Below the pieces are notes generated by a model that worked only from the letters and a program-made list of their open reading frames with translations, searched no databases and had not been told where the DNA came from. This document shows, one piece after another, positions 8,288 through 19,205 of a stretch of 64,000 nt of DNA. The DNA is taken from the NCBI GenBank assembly GCA_026770025.1, contig JAMXDE010000017.1:372001-436000 (forward strand), written 5' to 3'. Position 1 is the stretch's first letter; every line of letters begins with the position of its first letter. Made by a program: the position numbers and the translations under genes. The stretch is from Craspedostauros australis. Taxonomy: Eukaryota; Bacillariophyta; Bacillariophyceae; Mastogloiales; Achnanthaceae.

Positions 8288-10945
8288 TCAAGGATCGCAA
8301 TCCATCGGTTGTGCAGGAGCCCCGTTGGATTCTCCTCCTTTCGATTCACTTGCAGTTGCTTTGTTTTCAGCAATAGGAGATGCCGGCTCTGTTGCGTGCG
8401 AACACTCCAAATCCTTTTCATCGTCTGGCAATTCATCTTGCGACGCTGTGTGTTTAGCAGATGTGCCTTCTTGACTAGGATTCTGTGATGCATCCTCAGA
8501 CAGTACCTTCGCGTTGTCCTGTGAGATGATACCACTTGCGATCTCCGATGCAACATTCTCTGCAGAAGCCTTCGACAAAGCAGCCTCCTTGGAGACCGGT
8601 TCAATCTGCATCTCTGTTGGAATCGTCCAGTCTTCGCGAGCAGATTCCGCAACCTCCGTGGGATCAACTTGACTAGTGGGGGCTGTGATTTCCTCTCTGA
8701 GAATACGACCAGCATCACCGTCGATGTCGATCTCGTTGTCGTCGCCAACACCCGCGTTGGCTACGGACGCGGACGCGGACGTGGACGCAGACGTTGATGG
8801 ATCTGCTTGCACTTGCAACGCAGCGGCATCATTGCTGGCTTCATCTTTTGGAGGGACGTATTCGTCGCAAGGGTCCGGAGCTGTCTCGAGAATCGGAGAG
8901 TCTGCGCGGTTCGATTCGCTGCTCTGGGTATCCAATTGATTGCGATCAACTTCACCTGCTTCAGCAACGGTAGTTGAATCGTGCGAACCTGCCGGTGACT
9001 GAGCTGGCTTGTGCGGCAGTGGAGTGGCTTGTTGGTCGACATCGTCATTCTGAGAAGACGCGCAGTCCATATCATCTTTGGTTTCATCCGCGATAGGAAA
9101 CGCCGTGCTCTCTTCGCAGTTCGCAATCTGTTCGTTCAGATCTCGAATGAAGGCTTCCGTGTCCCATTCATGGCCTTCATCGTTGAGCAAAGCATCGCAT
9201 TCTTTCACCAATGCATTGCCTTGCTTCGACTGGAGGAGCTGGGCCTCGGTGGTTTGAATCAAGTGCGCATTGTCACGAATCTGTTGTTCCAGCTCTGCGA
9301 ACATGTTGATGAGCTGGTGGTATCGATACAGATTATTGGAATGGGCTTTTGCGAATGCTACATTGAGCTGGGTGAGTTGCTGGTTGATGTACTGATCCAT
9401 ATCCCGACAATCGCTGAGATCTGCGAGGCATTTGGAAGACAAGATTTCGAACTCCGAGGCGAAATTGTCCAAGAAATCTTCGTCATCATCTTGACCTTGA
9501 CCTTGCTGGTCCTTCTTGCCATGTTGCTGGTCCGTCTGTTGCCGCTGCTGGCCTATTGGCGATGCTGTCAAACGAGAGGACGGTTGCGAAGAGGGAAGGG
9601 CGAAGTCAGTGAGGACAAACACAATGTGAGACGAGGATGTTCAGTTGCTGCTCATTGTCTGTCCATTTGGTGCGCGCAGATATCAGTTCATACCTTGTGC
9701 GACTGGGCTGTCTACCCTGTTGGCATTGGGATGATGGTCGGCGAGCGGGCGGTGATCCACGTCTTGCTGCGGATCGGGTGTGATGGCGTTGGCATACGTC
9801 TTGCTTGCTTTTCGGTTGGTTGCGTTGCGATAGCTGTCGGATTTGGACGGGGTAATGAAAGACTTGTGGGGCGTGGCCAATGGAGGACGTCTCGGAGGTA
9901 TGCATGGAGTGGTGGAAGTGCCACGGTTGATCACATGCGGGGAAGACTGTTTCAGTGTCGGCGGATTGCGAGACTGCGTTTCCCGCGACCTGGGCTCTTT
10001 CTGGTCTTTGTCAGCCGTCGGGGTCGCGTTCGCTGCACCAGAATGAAACAGCGGCACTTTCTGTCTCGGCACGACTTTGGGCGCGCTGTTGGTGGGAGCA
10101 GCAGAGTCCGTCGTCTTGGATGTCTTGGGCGGTGGTGGCAGCACACGGGTGAAGTCACTCGGTTCCAATACGCTGAACACTCGCACACCTGGCGCCGCCT
10201 TCGGAACGATGGCCGTGTCGCAGCGCGGGGTTTGTGACGCGGACGACGGTGCCACAGCGCTGCTCTGCTCGTTTGGATCATCGTTTTGGCTTTGGTCGTT
10301 CTCGCTGTTGTCGTCATGTTGAGGCTGTCCAGTAGCTTGCTTTCGCGATGGTGGTGGCGGGCGGGGTGCGGACTTCCGTGGTCTGTCGATCATCGGTTTC
10401 GCGGTTTGGCGAGGTGTGGATGAAGGGGCTGCCATTGGTGCTGTTTCCGTTGGCGCGGATGGCGTCTTGTGGTCAACATTTGCCTTTTGGATCGAGCAGC
10501 TGCTGCTTTCGTTGCCGTTTCCAATGTGAGTGCTGTTGTCGTTGGGTTGCGGAGTGGCGGAGCTGGTGTTGGTTTTGCGCCTCGATGCGAACAACTTGAG
10601 ACCGCCACCATCCGTGGCGTTGCCGCTGGCAGCCTGCGATCCACCCGATGCCGGCGCTGACATGCCACCACCTGCCGCGTTCTGCGAAGAACCGTCTTGC
10701 GTCGCCGTCGGCAATGGTTTGTCGATGTTCCAATCCGCGCCACCTTGGGTGGACGCAGCATCGAAGGTATCGTTGAGAAAGGAATCATCAAAGGCGAAGT
10801 CGACGTCGCCAATGGCGCCGAAATCAAAGCCCGCGTCAGCATCTTCCGCAAAGTTGGAGGCAGGACCGGCTGCTGCTTCTGAATCATCGACGGGCTTGGC
10901 GGCCTTCTTTGGCTTGCGATCGGCGAAGAATCCAATCCCAGGCAT
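8288..10945 (-). CDS. Unknown acidic, coiled-coil-containing protein (two exons)
   Basis: Two open frames join through a GT-AG intron. Exon 1 runs 10945-9694 and exon 2 runs 9564-8288; the phase-1 junction gives VDSPVAQ followed by ASPIGQQRQQ, and the product is 842 residues. The N-terminus (MPGIGFFADRK) is followed by an acidic, Phe-rich patch with DFGAIGDVDFAFDDSF, resembling short linear adaptor-binding motifs. The middle is low complexity (Pro, Ser, Asn, Gln). Around residues 450-560 a helical segment predicted to form a coiled coil contains DQYINQQLTQLNVAFAKAH. The C-terminus is acidic and Ser-rich. No catalytic domain was recognised. It converges with the TRAPPC8-like gene and diverges from the FPP synthase gene. 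Confidence 0.7.
9565..9693 (-). other. Intron (129 nt)
   Basis: On the minus strand the donor is CAAG/GTATGA and the acceptor TTTGACAG/CATC, with a CTGAC branch-like site and a pyrimidine-rich stretch before the AG. Reading through would stop within three codons, whereas removal joins two long frames in phase. Confidence 0.75.
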
Positions 10946-11739
10946 GATGATGATCTGTGTTCAAGTCTGTCTCTCGTTGGTAGATGGGGGATGGATGGTG
11001 TGGCTTGCGCCTGTTCACGCCTTCTTGCCTTCTTGCTTGTTCGTCTTGGTGTGTCTTTTTGTGATCCGTCAGCAAGAACGTCTCTCTGGCAGAACGTCTG
11101 TCACAAAGCAAAGCAAAGCAAAAGCGAAGACGACGACAATCACAATGAATGAGAACGAGGGTGAGAGGGATGGTGCAGACGAAGATGCAGTGTGGAAGTG
11201 AACACGAACACATTCCGCACACATACGGTGCGCGCTTGGCGACTCACCTGGTGGCGGCAATCAGAATTGTGGCATGAAGGATCTCTCTTCTGCAATCCAA
11301 ACATCACTGCCTCTCACTTCTCGTGTGTGTTTTCTTGTTCTTGTTGTACCATTTGTTGGCGCGAAAATGTGAGAGGATGAGAACTGGACATGACCGACTC
11401 GTGCGACTCCTCGGTCAACCGATCAGTCGACTCGATTGACCAACACACAATTCAACGGACCGATGCGAACCCGACTTCGGACACGATGACGAAAAAAATG
11501 ACCAGAAATCGTTTTCCCCTTTCGCTTCCGTGTCAACACAAACAACGATGACGGACAACAACCTCCGACGACTCCGATGTTGAAGAGGCACGTCATGTTG
11601 CCTCCCCATTGTTGTGCTGGCATGACCCACGATGTATTCATTGCTCTGTTCATTCTCGCGTCATAGAAAACTCAGACTCACAATCGTCGAGTCGATCCAA
11701 CGACACACTCAACACCACTCCATTCCACTGTCTTGGACC
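10946..11739. promoter_or_regulatory. Divergent intergenic region upstream of FPP synthase
   Basis: The 794 bp between divergent genes presumably hold both promoters. At about 11393-11452 several GACTC and TTGACC half-sites cluster (for example CGACTCGTGCGACTCC), suggestive of bZIP or W-box-like binding sites, though nothing experimental supports this. No gene was seen. Confidence 0.35.
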
Positions 11740-13110
11740 ATGGACAAGCAAGCATTCCTGAAGGTGTTCACGCAGCTGAAGGAGGAGCTGATCGGCGACT
11801 TCCAGAAACTGCCGGGACTCAGCGATGCCCTCAAGGAACAGCTGACGACGTACTACACGCAATGCCTCGAGACCACCGTGCCCGGCGGCAAGATGACGCG
11901 CGGATTGACGGTCGTGCGCGGCGTGGAAGTTCTCAAGGGACGCGCCTTGACCGAGCAGGAGCTGTTTGATGCCTCCGTCCTGGGATGGCAGGTGGAGTGG
12001 CTGCAGGCGTTCTTCCTCGTGGCCGACGACATCATGGATGGCAGCATCACGAGACGTGGCAGCCCCTGCTGGTACAAGCACGCGCACGTCACGCAGGACA
12101 ACGGCATCAACGATGCTCTCTTTCTGGAGAATCTCATCTACAAGTCTCTGCGACGCCACTTCAAGAAGCACCCGTCCTACGTGCAACTCCTCGAGCTCTT
12201 CATCGATACCACGCATCAGACCGAGGTCGGACAGCACATTGACACCAACGTACGTTGCGCGGTGTCTGTTGGTGCTTAGTGTGCAAGTTGCTGCATGAAG
12301 TGTTGCATCAAAGTGTTGCATACCATACAAAGATGGATCGATGGATGGATGATCCAGTCATGCAGCAGTCATGCAATGCTGCGAATGCTCTGCCATGGAG
12401 TATTCTGCTTGAGCACCTTTGTGTATTTCCCTCAATTGTTCTCCCACATCTAACACCTTCTTTCGTATTCGCATTCCTGGACCTTCGCTACGATTTCCTG
12501 GGACACAACAATGACAACCAACAACAACGCAATTCCACAACGTATTATATGATCACAGGGAACACCGTATGCCAATGGAAAGCGCGCTCCGTTGGACCTG
12601 TCCCGCTTCACCTTGGATCGTTACCGTGGATGTGTCCGGTACAAGACATCGTACTACAGCTTCTACTTGAGCTGCGCACTGTCCCTGGCATACTGCGAGG
12701 TGCCGGAGGATTCCGACATGTACCAAAAGGCCAACGATGTTTGCATGCGCCTCGGTGAGTACTTCCAGATCCAGGATGATTATCTTGACGCCTTCGCGCC
12801 GCCGGAGGTGCTCGGCAAGATCGGGACGGACATTGAGGATGCCAAGTGTTCCTGGATGGTGTGCCAGGCTTTGTCGTTGGCCGACGAGGAGCAGAAGGAG
12901 GTTCTCAAGAAGCACTACGGCAAGCACGATCCCGCCGGTGTGGCCAAGGTCAAGGAGCTCTACAAGGAGTTGGGTTTGGAGCGCGTCTACAGCGAATACG
13001 AGGAGGAGCAGAAGAAGGAATGCGACGCTCTCATTGCATCCATCGAACCGGAATCGTTCCAGGACCTCTTCAAGTTCTTGTTGGGCAAGATCTACAAGCG
13101 CAGTAAATAG
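11740..13110 (+). CDS. Farnesyl diphosphate synthase
   Basis: Exons 11740-12249 and 12559-13110 encode 353 residues, the usual length for the family. FPP synthase condenses dimethylallyl diphosphate with two isopentenyl diphosphates to make farnesyl diphosphate, precursor of sterols and prenylated proteins. Both aspartate-rich motifs are intact: FFLVADDIMD (about residue 96) and QIQDDYLDAF (about residue 230). GKMTRG near residue 50 and TPYANGKRAPLDLS, TSYYSFYL and the basic C-terminus (KIYKRSK) also fit. There is no targeting leader before MDKQAF, so a cytosolic enzyme is likely. The exon junction falls between DTN and GTPYANGK. Confidence 0.95.
12250..12558 (+). other. Intron in FPP synthase gene (309 nt)
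   Basis: The donor is AAC/GTACGT and the acceptor ATCACAG/GGA. Splicing in phase 0 joins the conserved FPP synthase sequence on both sides; read-through meets a stop at 12277-12279. Confidence 0.9.
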
Positions 13111-13250
13111 ATTGCTGCTCATGTGCGAGCGAATACTATTATACATTTCTATGCAGAGTGGATTACACTACTGCTCTTCGATATTGTGGCGCATTACGAG
13201 CTAGATTACCATCTATTATGGGGTTGTGGCCGTCTCCTTCATTTGCGACT

Positions 13251-15797
13251 CTACCGTTTGTACGGTGTCATCGCCGACTCCAGGACTGGAATCAACTCCT
13301 TGACTCTATCATGAGGAAAGCAATTGTACGTCAGTGGCGTTCCTTCCGGTATCGTCGATGTGGAAGAGCCGCCGTACGGGATGCCGACCGGGCACTTCTT
13401 CTTGCCAAGCCCTTCCGCATCGCAGTTCTGCTCCCAACCAAACGTCGCGCGTGGATGCGTCGTTTTTGCGTGCAATAGGAAGGCATCCCGAAGTTCATCC
13501 ACACGTCGTTCGAATGGTGAAGGCTGCACGAAGTTGGGCATCTTTCCGTCGGGATGGTTCAGCAGATTCCTCGTGACCGTCGAGTAGTGGACGAAGTGAT
13601 TCAACAGGAACTCCGGTCGGTAGATCTGCTTCTTGGCTCGCCATCCGTACTGCGGTTTGGGAAGTTGGGCGGTATCGCAATTGTACGTCTCCAGGAATGT
13701 CAACGTTGGATCTTTCGCCAAGCCTTGGCAGTCGTCTCGCTTGCTGTCACAGTGATCATGTTCATGCGACCCTTGGTAGGCATGCATCAAATTCCGATTC
13801 GGTTTGGCCCTGGTTTGGAAGAAGCTCAGAATCTGGGTGCGTGATGCAACGCCATGTTGCAAATAGTCTTTCAGATCCTTCCACCTGGAGTGCGGGATGA
13901 AGTACTCGTCGATATCTAAGAATGACATCCATGTTGTGGTGTGCCCGTATCGGACACGGCAACTGGCCTCGGCAGCGTACTGGCTGCTGCGCTCGCCGGG
14001 ATTGGGATGCATGGGGCGGTTGTTGTTGCAGATGCGATGGGGCCAGTGGATTCGGGTGACTTGCGATTTGGAGAATCGGTCGATGACGTCCTTCAAAGAT
14101 AGTGTGTCTGTGCCGTTGTTGGCCTGGATATCCGGCTCCATTGAATTGTCGTAGATATAAATATGATCGAACTTGGCAATGTGCAATTGGAATGTCAGCC
14201 ACTCGAGCAATCGTTCCGCGTTGGATTCGTCAACATTCTCGTTGCCCCTCGTCTGGAAGGTGGATGACGCCCATACGCAGCCAACGAGTGTGTATCGTTT
14301 CTTGCTGTTTTCGTCCACTTGTGATGTCTTTCCCAGTGCTGTTGTTCGCGCTGCCCTTACTGTCGATGCTGTTTCTGCTGCTGACGATGATGGAGCCGCA
14401 GATCTCACAGGACATAACGGAATGTTTGCCCAGCGACCGCTGTCCTCGATCTTGGGGATGTTCCAATCGAACGCCCATTCTGTGACCGGATCAAATGAAT
14501 GCGGCAACGTGTCCTGAGGAAAGTAGCCAGATTTGTGCAACCGAGCAGGAGTTCGAATGGGAACGACGTCGACGTAGATGCTGGGAATTCCATCGATAAC
14601 ACTCGCACCAAGCAAACCTTGGACCGAATCCGGAATCGGACATCTGAAATGGAGGTTGGAGTTCCAAATGTGATCGTTATGCGCCGTGCCGTCACTCAAA
14701 GGATCATCCGGATACGTGAGCATTCCGACCTTTCCTGGTTTCCGCGCATGTGCGTGCTCGTAGTTGTAAGGGTAGACGCTGAGCGTTTCTCCCAAGGTTT
14801 CTGTCGACGCACCATCGGATGTGGATGGCTTCAGACGATGGAATTTGCAAATGAATCGGGTCTCGCGTCCGTCCTCATCGGCATCTTCGAGCGTGCTGAG
14901 CCCGTAGCGTATGGACGGCCCATCAAGATCGTTGTCGTTGGTCGTCACGATTTTCTTCACCGGCACACTCTGTAGCAACGCCACTTGCGGTTCCAAATGG
15001 ATCATGTCCACCATGGAATGTTTGGGATGCGTGCGACACCGCCGTCGGTTCTGAGCGATGAACTCCACAAATGGACCTGCGACGAACGCATCATGTATCC
15101 AAGGCAGCCATGGATCGAGATCGATGGGACTGCAGCAGGCGGCGTACTCGTGCCGTGCATCGTAGAGAAGAGGCGTGGCAAACTTGCTGCCCAACATGCC
15201 GTACTTGTCATCCAAGTCCTGCGTATGGTCCACGGGGAACGAAGTTTGCAGTTCGCTGCACGTGCACTGTTCTCGCCGGCGCTTGTATTCGTAGACTTTC
15301 AGATCCTGTGCTCGAGCATGACTGCGATCGAATGTGCGCTGTGTGCCGTTTCTCGCATTGGGCGGAAAGGGCCGAGAGATGGGTTGCGGTGGTTCCACGT
15401 ACGCTGTGATCGGCAGTACGGGTTGTCCACGGGTTGCTTGCAAGTACTTTCGAGGGTCGAAGGATGATGCTGCTGCTGCAGTAGTGATGGGAGCATCTGC
15501 CTGGTGCTGGTGAATAGTCTTCTGTGGCGCATCGACTTTGGCGTCGCCATCGTGATCGTGGCCATCATGTGACAGCATCAAGCCGTGCAGCTTCATTGGG
15601 ACGCCATCTCCGTGGATCTTCACCCCAAAGTAGAATGACATGCACAAGCACATGACAACCATTCCTCCGATGATGCGGACAGCGTTGTTTGGGATGCATC
15701 TTGGACGTTGTCTCCTGAGAATTCGTCGGTGCGATTTGGTTGCTCTTCCGCCAGTGGCTGATGACTTCGAATAGCTGTGCGATGCCTGCGCTGCCAT
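13251..15797 (-). CDS. GT92-like (DUF23) type II membrane glycosyltransferase
   Basis: The open frame begins at a TTG (15965); the first in-frame ATG is 15797, giving an 848-residue protein (MAAQASHSYSKS). After a basic cytosolic tail, one membrane segment (residues about 40-58, IIGGMVVMCLCMSFYFGV) suggests a type II Golgi or ER protein. The catalytic half contains LVGCVWASSTF, then HIAKFDHIYIYDNS, WMSFLDIDEYF (the DxD-type nucleotide-sugar/metal site) and FVHYSTVT, the order seen in GT92 enzymes, which include beta-1,4-galactosyltransferases. The roughly 450-residue N-terminal half with several Cys and Trp was not matched to a family. It converges with FPP synthase, 140 bp from its stop. Donor and acceptor sugars cannot be deduced. 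Confidence 0.8.
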   Translation of the reverse strand: MAAQASHSYSKSSATGGRATKSHRRILRRQRPRCIPNNAVRIIGGMVVMCLCMSFYFGVKIHGDGVPMKLHGLMLSHDGHDHDGDAKVDAPQKTIHQHQADAPITTAAAASSFDPRKYLQATRGQPVLPITAYVEPPQPISRPFPPNARNGTQRTFDRSHARAQDLKVYEYKRRREQCTCSELQTSFPVDHTQDLDDKYGMLGSKFATPLLYDARHEYAACCSPIDLDPWLPWIHDAFVAGPFVEFIAQNRRRCRTHPKHSMVDMIHLEPQVALLQSVPVKKIVTTNDNDLDGPSIRYGLSTLEDADEDGRETRFICKFHRLKPSTSDGASTETLGETLSVYPYNYEHAHARKPGKVGMLTYPDDPLSDGTAHNDHIWNSNLHFRCPIPDSVQGLLGASVIDGIPSIYVDVVPIRTPARLHKSGYFPQDTLPHSFDPVTEWAFDWNIPKIEDSGRWANIPLCPVRSAAPSSSAAETASTVRAARTTALGKTSQVDENSKKRYTLVGCVWASSTFQTRGNENVDESNAERLLEWLTFQLHIAKFDHIYIYDNSMEPDIQANNGTDTLSLKDVIDRFSKSQVTRIHWPHRICNNNRPMHPNPGERSSQYAAEASCRVRYGHTTTWMSFLDIDEYFIPHSRWKDLKDYLQHGVASRTQILSFFQTRAKPNRNLMHAYQGSHEHDHCDSKRDDCQGLAKDPTLTFLETYNCDTAQLPKPQYGWRAKKQIYRPEFLLNHFVHYSTVTRNLLNHPDGKMPNFVQPSPFERRVDELRDAFLLHAKTTHPRATFGWEQNCDAEGLGKKKCPVGIPYGGSSTSTIPEGTPLTYNCFPHDRVKELIPVLESAMTPYKR

Positions 15798-16412
15798 GGT
15801 GACTGGAGCCAACGACGATGATGGCGGTGATGACGATGGCGAACGAGCGCTCGACGCATAATATTCTACTCGCAGAGTACTTGTATGCTCCTTTCCATTC
15901 TGCTCTGCGAGCGTGTACCAACACGGGCGTGTCTTTTCGATTGAATGGGACGGCAACCGTAGCAACTGTGGCAGGAACGTGGAGCTGGTCGACTGGGGGA
16001 AGCAGGGTACCCGATGGCATAGCCGTAATGATGAGGTGTTCCATCTGAAAGGAGGGCACCACCACCGGGGTTATGCAGAATTGGATCTTTTGTGGATCTT
16101 TTGTGCGTCAAGAATACAGAGTCGAATTGGTCGCCCAACGGTTCCTCTGCATTCGAGTTGTAGGCTGCATGATGAAAGAAGATGCCATCAACGAACCCGC
16201 ATCAAAGACTAAGATGAGGATGCTCGAGTCTTCTTCTTGTGAGCACCGGGCTGTACTAGAGGACATCGGAATACTGTGTATGCATCTTTACTTCATTACT
16301 TCTTTGACCTTGTCGTGGCGTCTACTATTGTACACAATGGTTGAGTTGATGTGAGATTCGATGGAACGGTCACTCGATCCACCAACCAGCCTTGCAAATG
16401 CGCAAGAGAGGT
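15798..16412. other. Intergenic region, no gene seen
   Basis: This gap between two minus-strand genes should contain the glycosyltransferase promoter and the 3' UTR of the repeat-protein gene. No convincing coding sequence was seen. Confidence 0.45.
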
Positions 16413-18098
16413 TTACGCACAGAAGTCCGTCGCCGTGCTGGGACATGTACCACTGTCCGCGATCGTGAAGGTCTCACCCGGCAGACAGAAGCCGACGGGG
16501 GTGGCGGTGCGGGCTCCGCACTGTGCGCATTCGCTAGCTGCCGTGCAAACAGCGTTGCCCAGGACGACGTTGGAGTCGAAGTTTGCGCTGTAGGCGAACT
16601 CGTCGCACGAATTGGCGGCGACGCAGGTTCCATCGCCGATGGTGACATCACCCGAGAGCTGGTCGTATCGCATGTAGACACCTGGCGATGTTTCAACACC
16701 GAAGTAGGAGTTCAGCGCAGTGCAGCTATCGTTGGCGACGCACGAATTTCTGCCGATCGTGATGTCGGAGACGCGCTTGGTGGAAGCTGGCACGGACATG
16801 GCGTAGTATCCGTTGCCAGCTCCCAGGTAGCTGCAGGCCTCGTCGCCGTTGCACGATCCTTCGCTGATCAGCACGGATCCGTTCGACGTAGAACCGGTGT
16901 AGTAGCAGCTCTGCAGAGATCCGCAGGCGTTGGGACCGATCGATGTGAAGACCGGGTTGGTGCCGGAGGAGTTGTAGTTCACACCATCGCAGCTGTCGAC
17001 GGCGGTGCAGCTGTTCTGGAAGACGATCGAGCGCTCTTGCAGATTGCAGGCCGTAGAGACGGTGCAGCTGTTGCTTCCGATGGACGCAGTGCCTGACCAC
17101 TGGCACGGGTTGGTCGCGCCGGAGGGGCAGCAGGTGAGAGAGGCATCCGCCTGGCACTGGGCGATGATCTCTGCGGAAGTGCCGGTGAGAACGATGGCCG
17201 ACTCATCAGCCGCATCCTGAAACTGCTGAAGTCGTCCGGCGTCGGCCGCCACTGCGTCGAAGAGGGTCACTGCATCCGCGGTGGATGGCATGCTTGCGAA
17301 GATGTCCTGAAGATCTTCTCTGCCTGTGATCGTTGTGAGCAATGTCATGCAGTTGACATCAACGCCGCAGCTGATGGCGCTCAGGAAAGCGGTGCGCGGG
17401 AATGTCTCTGTGGGAGCCAGAGTTGGGTTGCTGGAAGGAGCACGGCTGCCTGTGGGAGCGGTGCTGCCGGTAGGTCTGGCGGTTGGAGCATCTGTCGGAC
17501 TCCCTGTTGGCACTGCTGTTGGGCTGGACGATGGCAGCTCGGTGGGTGCATCGGTTGGGCTGATCGTTGGGATCTCGGTAGGTGAAGAACTTGGGCTGAC
17601 AGTTGGAGCATCGGTGGGTGCCGATGTCGGTGGTTCAGGTGCCTGCGTGGCCTTTTGGAACTTAGCCTTGCTCTGCTTGGACTCTGACGATGCTGACGAC
17701 ACGGATGATGCCGATACGTCATTGACTGATGAGCTCTTTGGCGTCTTTGTCGTGGCCTTGCCTTCCTTCGGCGACTTCGTGGCCAATCCGATCGTCTTGT
17801 CACTGTCCTTCTTCTTGGCTCTTCGGTTGGCCTTGTGCGCGTTGGCTGTGAAGGACACAGGGATGTCCATATCCTCTTCAAAGCTCAGCTGGGATCCGAA
17901 GAAGCTCCATGGCGTCTTGCTCGCAAAGCGGTAGGCAGCCTCGGCTCGGTCCTTGCTCTTGTTACGGTTTCTGCCAGTGCTGGTGGTGATACTCTGCGAT
18001 CCCGAATGCACGAGCTCTTCTTCGGATGCAACGGCCAAAGTCGTGAGCTGGGTCAGGAGGATGGAGTTGAGGATGTTGGAATTGACACGGAACTTCAT
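16413..18098 (-). CDS. Secreted Ser/Pro/Thr-repeat and cysteine-repeat protein
   Basis: The 561-residue product starts with MKFRVNSNILNSILL...LAVAS, a plausible signal peptide. A basic Ser/Lys-rich region follows, then from about residue 155 a stretch of repeated units of the type SPTDAPT / SSSPTEIPT, typical of diatom extracellular proteins and likely O-glycosylated. The C-terminal half (residues about 330-555) has six or so degenerate repeats of the form (I/V)G-x-x-S/A-C-x(4-5)-C, for example IGSNSCTVSTAC, IGPNACGSLQSC, IGRNSCVANDSC and IGDGTCVAANSC, spaced about 30-40 residues apart. Regular spacing suggests a disulfide-stabilised beta-solenoid (inference). A cell-wall or surface role is likely; no enzymatic motif was seen. 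Confidence 0.8.
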   Translation of the reverse strand: MKFRVNSNILNSILLTQLTTLAVASEEELVHSGSQSITTSTGRNRNKSKDRAEAAYRFASKTPWSFFGSQLSFEEDMDIPVSFTANAHKANRRAKKKDSDKTIGLATKSPKEGKATTKTPKSSSVNDVSASSVSSASSESKQSKAKFQKATQAPEPPTSAPTDAPTVSPSSSPTEIPTISPTDAPTELPSSSPTAVPTGSPTDAPTARPTGSTAPTGSRAPSSNPTLAPTETFPRTAFLSAISCGVDVNCMTLLTTITGREDLQDIFASMPSTADAVTLFDAVAADAGRLQQFQDAADESAIVLTGTSAEIIAQCQADASLTCCPSGATNPCQWSGTASIGSNSCTVSTACNLQERSIVFQNSCTAVDSCDGVNYNSSGTNPVFTSIGPNACGSLQSCYYTGSTSNGSVLISEGSCNGDEACSYLGAGNGYYAMSVPASTKRVSDITIGRNSCVANDSCTALNSYFGVETSPGVYMRYDQLSGDVTIGDGTCVAANSCDEFAYSANFDSNVVLGNAVCTAASECAQCGARTATPVGFCLPGETFTIADSGTCPSTATDFCA

Positions 18099-19205
18099 GG
18101 TGTCCGAGCTTGACGTGTTGTTACGAGTGCTTGCGGGTGCCTATGCGCACGAGTACGAATGTGTAATTGTATGGGGTGACCGAATGAGGGTGGCTGTTTG
18201 TTTGTGAGGTGCGCTTTTGCGATGTGTGGATTTGCTGCTTGTCTCGTTGAATGATCTTCAGATATGATTTTGTGAGAATGAGGTGTCCTCCCATGTCTCA
18301 AATCCATCGACAGGACGAGAAAGCGACCGTTGGAATGGCGACCGCTATTACAATTACTATCCAGCGAAACCAACGCTACAAGACCGCTACTCTTACGGTC
18401 ACCATCATGGTGGTGCCTGGTGCACTCCTCAAGATCATGTCGCCGAAGGTTTGGGTGCTGTGGCCGAAAATAGTTTGTGAGATGCCCAAATTTTGTGTCG
18501 CGTCTGTTGGGATGGTGGAATGTGACGTTGGCGTGGCCGATCTTCGCTTGTGTTGGTCGACCGTTGAAATCGAAATCGATGATATCCACGACTAAGAATT
18601 CGAGGCACCAATCGTGGGAAACTAACATCAACAGAACCGATCCTTCTCGTTTTGCGTCGCGGAAACATCAACTTTGGATGATGGGCGCTCTCTGCCAGAA
18701 ATGTTCAGAGTGCGGCAGCGGAGGCGGTGGTGACAGTGATGGGGTTGAGATCCAAACGAGTCGGTCAGATGCTCTGCAGATGATGCCTTTCTTTGAGATC
18801 AGTAGCAACCAGTTCTGAAGCGGCGAAAGACCATTATGGTCGGGCTCTTTTCCTTTTCTATAGGTGAGAAATGTTAATGTTCTGCCCTGCCTTGGAAGTA
18901 CTTCAGAGTTTGGAAGTCTCAATGTTCTACGCTATTCCACTCAACCACGCTCGCGTACCGGCACGAGGATGAGAATGGCTATTTCTTTTGCTGACGACGG
19001 ATGATGCGTACGTTGGTTCCATCTCTCCAATGTGGACAGAGCCAGCGTCGACTTGCGTTCATTCAACCATCATCGACTTCGAAGACACAGCCGTCGTGCA
19101 GCAATCATCTCGTCACTCATCGACTCACTTTGCCACGTTCATGCAAACACCATGCTCACATGAACATCCCCGCTCTCGGTACTCGTACATATTTCATATT
19201 ATGCA
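18099..19205. other. Divergent intergenic region, no gene supported
   Basis: About 1.1 kb between divergent genes. Short ORFs on both strands here lack recognisable domains and overlap each other, so none is called. Promoters of both flanking genes are expected. Confidence 0.4.

Noticed and set aside
9011-10237. Plus-strand 408-residue ORF
   Set aside because: Antisense to the two-exon minus-strand gene, crosses its intron, starts without family features and has no domain.
15798-15965. N-terminal extension of the GT92-like protein
   Set aside because: The frame opens at TTG; the first ATG is 15797, just before the cytosolic tail and membrane anchor.
16392-17096. Plus-strand ORF of 234 residues
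   Set aside because: It lies antisense to the secreted repeat protein and mirrors its codon pattern; no independent domain.
17326-17934. Plus-strand ORF rich in VGASVGL repeats
   Set aside because: The repeats are the reverse complement of the SPTDAPT coding repeats on the minus strand.
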